From assembly GCF_900106765.1 (NCBI RefSeq), contig NZ_FNNG01000007.1, forward strand, positions 1-64,000: 64,000 nt of DNA. Reading direction: 5' to 3'. Positions 59,907-64,000 of the stretch are shown here, piece by piece. A program made the translations under genes and the position numbers. Source of the DNA: Tepidimicrobium xylanilyticum. GTDB lineage: Bacteria > Bacillota > Clostridia > Tissierellales > Tepidimicrobiaceae. The notes below the pieces were generated by a model. The model was not told where the DNA came from, ran no database searches, and saw nothing but the letters and a program-made list of their open reading frames with translations. The number at the start of each line of letters is the position of its first letter. Within the stretch, counting starts at the first letter, position 1.

Positions 59907-62234
59907 CTATTTATAAGAACAAGATAAATGTTTAACCCTGTCCCTTACCTCTGCCCTTTTTGCATCGTTAAACCTATCTAAGGTTCCAACTAAATAACCG
60001 GTTATTCGTCTAATTCTTTCAAATTTAATATCTCCCTCTTCTCTACCACATTTTGGGCAAGTATCATTTATTATTCCAGTATAGCCACAAACGGGATCTC
60101 TATCAACCGGATGATTGATCGAACCATATCCAATCCCAGACTCCTTCATAAATTTAACTATCTTTTCAAAGGCCCCCAAATTCTGAGTTGGATCTCCATC
60201 TAATTCTATATAGGTAATATGGCCTGCATTGGTCAACTCATGATATGGAGCCTCTATTCTAATTTTTTCATAAGCTGTAATCTTATAATAAACTGGTACA
60301 TGGAAACTATTAGTATAATATTCTCTATCTGTAATTCCTTCAATCTTTCCAAATAGTTCCCTATCTATTTTTACAAATCTTCCTGCTGTTCCCTCTGCAG
60401 GAGTGGCCAATAGAGTAAAGTTCATATTGTATTGTTTGCTGACATCATCTAATCTTTTTCTCATATGCCCAATTATCTCAAGGCCAATTTTTTGGGCCTC
60501 TTCACTTTCTCCATGATGAAAACCCGTTAAAGCTTTTAAACACTCTGCTAATCCTATAAATCCAATAGATAAAGTGCCATGTTTTAATACTTCCCTTATA
60601 TAATCATCTTTACCAAGCTTATCTGAATCCAACCAAATTCCCTGTCCCATTAGAAAAGGAAAATTATGAACCTTCTTACTTGCCTGTATTTCGAATCTTT
60701 CTATCAACTGTTCTATGACTAGGTTCATAACCTGATCTAGTTCTTTATAAAAAGCCTTTAAATTTCCCTTATTCCTTAATCCCAGTCTTGGCAGATTTAT
60801 TGTAGTAAAACTTAAATTACCTCTTCCGTTTACAATCTCCCTTGAAGGGTCATAAACATTTCCTATAACCCTTGTCCTACAACCCATATAAGCAATTTCC
60901 GTTTCTGGTTTCCCTTCTTTATAATATTTTAGGTTAAAGGGAGCATCTATAAAGGAGAAATTGGGAAATAGCCTTTTTGCACTTACCCCACAGGCTAATT
61001 TAAACAAATCGTAATTCGGATCCTCTTCTTTGTAGTTTATTCCATCCTTTACTTTAAATATCTGTATAGGAAATATCGGCGTCTCACCGTTTCCCAAACC
61101 TGCCTCAGTTGCTAGAAGTAAATTCTTTATTACCATCCTTCCTTCTGCGGAAGTATCTGTGCCATAGTTAATGGAGCTAAAGGGAATCTGCGCACCTGCT
61201 CTAGAATGCATAGTATTCAAATTATGAATTAAAGCTTCCATTGCTTGATAGGTTCTTGCATTAGTATCCTTGAATGCATTCCTCACTGCAAAATTTTGAA
61301 TTTTTTCAACTAATCTTTCATCATTCAATAATTCATTAAGGTATTCAGCTTCTTTTTTTCTATATAAATCGTTATCAGTTAAGGTAGGCAAAAGTCCATA
61401 TTCCTTCTCTAAAACATGAAAAATATTGTTGATATTATCGCATAAATCCAAATTATCTATTAACAATTCCACACTCTTCAACAAATTTTTTCTATAAAGC
61501 TTAATATAAGTTTTTCTAACACCTATGGCCATACCATAATCAAAATTTGGAATACTCTGCCCACCGTGTTGGTCATTTTGATTAGACTGAATAGCTATAC
61601 AGGCAAGAGCAGAATAGCTCATAATATCCTGTGGTTCCCTTAAAAAACCATGGCCAGTAGAAAAACCTCCTTCAAATAACTTAATAATATCTATTTGGCA
61701 ACAGGTAGTTGTCAAAGTCAAAAAGTCTAAATCATGGATATGTATATCACCATTCTTATGAGCCTTAGAATGGGCAGGATTTAATACAAATAAATCAAAA
61801 AACTGTTTAGCCCCCTCTGAACCATATTTAAGCATGGTTCCCATAGCAGTATTTCCATCTATATTTGCATTTTCTCTTTTTAAATCCACATCCTTTGCAT
61901 CCTTAAAGGTTAGATCTTCATAAACCTTCATAAGTCTGGTATTCATTTCCCTAATTCTGGTTCTCTCCGCTCTATATAATATATACTCCTTAGCTGTTTT
62001 GGCATGCCCCTTCTCAATAAGGACCTTTTCAACTATATCCTGTATATCCTCAACTCCAGGTATACTATCCTTATATTTTTCATTCAGTAGTAAGGTTACT
62101 TCCTCTGCAAGCTTAAGAGCTGTTTCATAATTCTGCCCCCCAACTGCCTGGGCTGCTTTAAAAATTGCATTAGCGATTTTCTCCATATTAAAAGGTACTT
62201 CTCTGCCATCCCTTTTTTTAATCTTAGTAATCAA
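59907..62234 (-). CDS. nrdD: Anaerobic ribonucleoside-triphosphate reductase
   Basis: Class III reductase that makes dNTPs from NTPs under anoxia. An ATP-cone (ITKIKKRDGREVPFN onward, about 1-90) regulates activity. The active-site Cys residues lie in the barrel (LTTTCCQIDI region). A zinc site is CGYTG...CPKCG near the C-terminus. The glycyl-radical loop is RITGYLVGTLDRFND. Start is TTG at 62234, eight bases after GGGAGG, giving 775 residues and the usual N-terminus; an ATG further upstream would lie in the operator region. Tandem NrdR boxes precede it. Confidence 0.94.
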   Translation of the reverse strand: MITKIKKRDGREVPFNMEKIANAIFKAAQAVGGQNYETALKLAEEVTLLLNEKYKDSIPGVEDIQDIVEKVLIEKGHAKTAKEYILYRAERTRIREMNTRLMKVYEDLTFKDAKDVDLKRENANIDGNTAMGTMLKYGSEGAKQFFDLFVLNPAHSKAHKNGDIHIHDLDFLTLTTTCCQIDIIKLFEGGFSTGHGFLREPQDIMSYSALACIAIQSNQNDQHGGQSIPNFDYGMAIGVRKTYIKLYRKNLLKSVELLIDNLDLCDNINNIFHVLEKEYGLLPTLTDNDLYRKKEAEYLNELLNDERLVEKIQNFAVRNAFKDTNARTYQAMEALIHNLNTMHSRAGAQIPFSSINYGTDTSAEGRMVIKNLLLATEAGLGNGETPIFPIQIFKVKDGINYKEEDPNYDLFKLACGVSAKRLFPNFSFIDAPFNLKYYKEGKPETEIAYMGCRTRVIGNVYDPSREIVNGRGNLSFTTINLPRLGLRNKGNLKAFYKELDQVMNLVIEQLIERFEIQASKKVHNFPFLMGQGIWLDSDKLGKDDYIREVLKHGTLSIGFIGLAECLKALTGFHHGESEEAQKIGLEIIGHMRKRLDDVSKQYNMNFTLLATPAEGTAGRFVKIDRELFGKIEGITDREYYTNSFHVPVYYKITAYEKIRIEAPYHELTNAGHITYIELDGDPTQNLGAFEKIVKFMKESGIGYGSINHPVDRDPVCGYTGIINDTCPKCGREEGDIKFERIRRITGYLVGTLDRFNDAKRAEVRDRVKHLSCSYK

Positions 62235-62258
62235 GTCCACTACCTCCCACATGCAAAA

Positions 62259-62307
62259 CTCACAATATATTGCATCTTTTATATTATCAAACCTCAATAT
62301 ATAGTGT
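62259..62307 (-). promoter_or_regulatory. Tandem NrdR boxes upstream of nrdD
   Basis: ACACTATATATTGAGG (62292-62307) and TGCAATATATTGTGAG (62259-62274) match the NrdR box pattern, centred 33 bases apart (three helical turns). NrdR represses ribonucleotide reductase genes when dATP is high. Confidence 0.75.
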
Positions 62308-62310
62308 CAA
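62281..62310 (-). promoter_or_regulatory. nrdD promoter overlapped by an NrdR box
   Basis: TTGACA (62305-62310), an 18-base spacer and TAATAT (62281-62286) on the minus strand. The distal NrdR box covers the spacer and touches the -35; the proximal one is just downstream of -10. Confidence 0.7.
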
Positions 62311-62460
62311 TAGTTTGAAAGATTATAGAATATTTCATACTTTCGGACTACATTAATTGACAATTTTCGAACATCTACTATTTGAATAACATAAGATATT
62401 ATATTAAAAAGGGATGTATAAATCAAACATAAAAAATACCTCCAAGCAAACAATCTAATT

Positions 62461-62700
62461 TTAATTAATAGGACTGTCTTCTATCTTCATTACGTACCTT
62501 AGATTTAGAACTAATTTAAATCCATGGTTTTTTAAATAATCTTCGGTTTCCACCATATACGTTTTAATAGTCCGAAAACTTACATTGAATTCCCTTCCAA
62601 TATAAATAGCGATTAATGGCTCTTTATTTTCTGCAAGCATAGTTAATATTTCCTTACTACCCCTATCTAATAAAATGGATTTCCTCTTCTTTTTGTGATT
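62461..62700 (-). pseudogene. Fragment of a BglG/Mga-type helix-turn-helix regulator
   Basis: The minus strand holds an open stretch of 79 codons with KRKSILLDRGSKEILTMLAE and FNVSFRTIKTYMVETEDYLK, the first HTH of BglG/ManR-like PRD regulators. A stop codon immediately precedes it, no start or ribosome binding site is visible, and no PRD domain follows. It is a remnant of a larger gene. Confidence 0.55.
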
Positions 62701-62890
62701 TTATTAACGATAATCTTTGACTTCATAATATCCAATAAATTTAAAGATTACAAAGGCTAGTTAAAGTTAACTTGTCTAAATCAAATAGTGACATATTAAA
62801 ACAATAATAGCTTTCTATTAATACCTTTGACATAATCTTCTATATAGTGTATATTCATTTAGAGAAATAATAGTACAAAGGAGAGATACT

Positions 62891-63538
62891 TTGAAAGCAG
62901 TAATTTTTGATATGGATGGAGTGATTGTTGATAGTCAACCTTTACACTTTAGGGTAGAAAAAGAATTGCTCAAGGAATTAGGGGTGGATATTACAAAAAA
63001 AGAAGTAGATTCTTTTGTTGGTGTTACAGAATATCAGATGTGGAAAACAATCAAAGAAAAATACAACATAACCCCTTCTGTAGATGAAATGATAAAAATG
63101 AAATTGGAACGTTTCTTAGAGAATCTAGATGAAATCCCTATGGTGGAAAACTTCAAAGAATTCCTGTTAACATTACATGAACAGAGTTATCCAGTAGCTT
63201 TAGCTTCTTCGAACAATAAAATAGCGATAGAAGCAATTGCAGAAAAATTTGATTTGAAGGATTATATCAAGGTCTTTGTAAGTGCCGATGATGTAAAAAG
63301 GGGGAAACCAGATCCAGAAATATTTTTAACTGCTGCTGAAAAACTAGGCATCCCTCCAGCTTCCTGTTTAGTAATAGAAGATGCCCGTAATGGAGTAAAG
63401 GCTGCAAAGGCTGCAGGAATGAGGTGTATTGGCCTAAAAAATTTAAATTCTGGCAATCAAGACCTATCGGAAGCCGATTTAGTAATAGGTAATTTCAATG
63501 AATTGAATTTGGATATTATAAAAGGGCTATTTAAATAA
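62891..63538 (+). CDS. HAD-superfamily phosphatase (beta-phosphoglucomutase/phosphoglycolate group)
   Basis: A 215-residue HAD-IA hydrolase. Motif I is FDMDGVIVDSQPLH, motif II Ser in ALASSNNKIA, Lys in KRGKPDPEIFLTAAEKLG, and motif IV VIEDARNGVKAAKAAGM. The Gly-Val-Ile after DMD and the helical cap near residues 15-85 fit the beta-phosphoglucomutase-like branch, which also includes sugar-phosphate phosphatases. TTG at 62891 follows AAAGGAGAG. A terminator follows directly. Confidence 0.88.
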   Translation: MKAVIFDMDGVIVDSQPLHFRVEKELLKELGVDITKKEVDSFVGVTEYQMWKTIKEKYNITPSVDEMIKMKLERFLENLDEIPMVENFKEFLLTLHEQSYPVALASSNNKIAIEAIAEKFDLKDYIKVFVSADDVKRGKPDPEIFLTAAEKLGIPPASCLVIEDARNGVKAAKAAGMRCIGLKNLNSGNQDLSEADLVIGNFNELNLDIIKGLFK

Positions 63539-63540
63539 CA

Positions 63541-63572
63541 AATTCCCTTTGGCAAACCTGCCAAAGGGAATT
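63541..63572. terminator. Bidirectional terminator between the HAD phosphatase and msrA
   Basis: A 14-bp perfect stem AATTCCCTTTGGCA with its complement and a 4-base loop. Confidence 0.8.
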
Positions 63573-63582
63573 GGTTTAGCTA

Positions 63583-64000
63583 TTAAGCATTTAAATCTAT
63601 ATGGCAATAGCCGTTAGGATTCTTCTTAAGGTATTTTTGATGATATTCTTCAGCCTCATAAAAGACCTTTAAAGGCTCTACTTCCGTCACTATTGGCTTA
63701 TCGTACTTTTTCTTCTGTTCTTCAAAGGTCTTCATTATGGTAGGTAGGTCCTCTTCCTCCATGTAATATATCCCCGTCCTATACTGACTACCTATATCTG
63801 GTCCCTGGCGATTCAATAGTGTAGGGTCGATTATTCTCCAAAAACGATTGAGTAGCTCCTCCAAGGGTAATACCGTTTCATCGTATTTTACATGACAAGC
63901 TTCTGCATGACCAGTAGTATTGGTACATACCTCTTCATAAGTAGGATTTTCAGTATTCCCATTTGCATAACCTACCTTAGTCTCAATTACACCATCGATT
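63583..64000 (-). CDS. msrA: Peptide methionine sulfoxide reductase MsrA, C-terminal part
   Basis: The visible 139 residues begin inside the gene, with [57 protein letters not shown] and a C-terminal HIDLNA. These are the conserved MsrA segments after the catalytic GCFWC, which lies past the window edge. MsrA reduces the S-epimer of methionine sulfoxide. A fused MsrB is not present at the C-terminus. Confidence 0.93.
   Translation of the reverse strand, partial: IDGVIETKVGYANGNTENPTYEEVCTNTTGHAEACHVKYDETVLPLEELLNRFWRIIDPTLLNRQGPDIGSQYRTGIYYMEEEDLPTIMKTFEEQKKKYDKPIVTEVEPLKVFYEAEEYHQKYLKKNPNGYCHIDLNA

Noticed and set aside
62235-62297. Longer NrdD start at 62297
   Set aside because: The extra residues are unlike NrdD and fall within the promoter/NrdR-box region; TTG at 62234 has the ribosome binding site.
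1-64000. CRISPR array, prophage or defence island
   Set aside because: No regularly spaced 25-40-base repeats, cas genes, phage structural genes or recognised defence genes were seen on either strand.

Overview
This window comes from a low-GC, Gram-positive, anaerobic bacterium of the Clostridia sensu lato. I lean towards Tissierellales or a relative, but that placement is inference. The evidence is the AT-rich DNA, strong AGGAGG-type ribosome binding sites with frequent TTG and GTG starts, an anaerobic ribonucleotide reductase (NrdD/NrdG), a Spo0E-like phosphatase and a GerMN-domain lipoprotein that suggest endospore formation, a T-box and a THF riboswitch, and a mevalonate pathway cassette in place of any visible MEP genes. 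Most genes are ordinary housekeeping or small-metabolism genes in short operons separated by clear intrinsic terminators.

Layout. 0-0.4 kb: 5' part of an IS256-family transposase, cut by the window edge. 0.4-4.4 kb: CBS-domain family II pyrophosphatase, a coiled-coil protein and an unknown helical protein. 4.5-9.5 kb: a leftward run of mevalonate kinase, diphosphomevalonate decarboxylase, phosphomevalonate kinase, endonuclease IV, a membrane protein and an SRAP (HMCES-like) protein. 9.8-14.1 kb: RodA, then an envelope-type operon (PadR, DUF1700, DUF4097, S41 peptidase). 14.1-17.3 kb: an ABC-F ribosome-protection protein behind a long structured leader, then a folate ECF transporter S component under a THF riboswitch. 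17.3-22 kb: a disturbed zone with a three-helix membrane protein, an ECF sigma/anti-sigma pair whose sigma gene appears to start at ATA, several decayed genes, palindromic repeats and a structured non-coding stretch. 22-30.5 kb: 5'-nucleotidase, NudC, thymidine kinase, a NitT/TauT-type ABC transporter, cyclophilin, an MBL-fold hydrolase, a CWC zinc protein, a nitroreductase and FosB. 30.6-33.2 kb: a wholly decayed ABC-2 exporter operon of three pseudogenes. 33.4-41 kb: MntP, SagB-type oxidoreductase, TrhA, DUF1667, a response regulator/MFS/histidine kinase operon, methionine aminopeptidase and a TPR protein. 41-49 kb: a Cd/Zn P-type ATPase with a consensus promoter and operator, a TM1586-type nitroreductase, PAP2 phosphatase, UvrD-like helicase, GerMN lipoprotein and HAD phosphatase. 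49-55.8 kb: tRNA-Lys, acetyltransferase, DegV, Spo0E-like protein, an intact ABC-2 exporter operon, and a nicotinamidase/Sir2 pair. 55.9-64 kb: a Phe-type T-box controlling a TrpXYZ-like ABC importer, pterin carbinolamine dehydratase, NrdG/NrdD behind tandem NrdR boxes, a HAD phosphatase, and the C-terminal part of MsrA.

How parts work together. The three mevalonate kinases form one translationally coupled unit that makes isopentenyl diphosphate from mevalonate. The pyrophosphatase, nucleotidase, NudC and thymidine kinase serve nucleotide and pyrophosphate turnover. The nicotinamidase and Sir2 deacylase form an overlapping pair in which one removes the product of the other. Regulatory RNA is prominent: a THF riboswitch, a T-box, and probable attenuation ahead of the ABC-F gene. 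I found no CRISPR array, no prophage and no obvious novel defence island. The signals most worth following are the ATA-initiated sigma factor, the ABC-F leader, the Phe T-box on a TrpXYZ-like transporter, and the structured non-coding segment near 20.0-20.4 kb.
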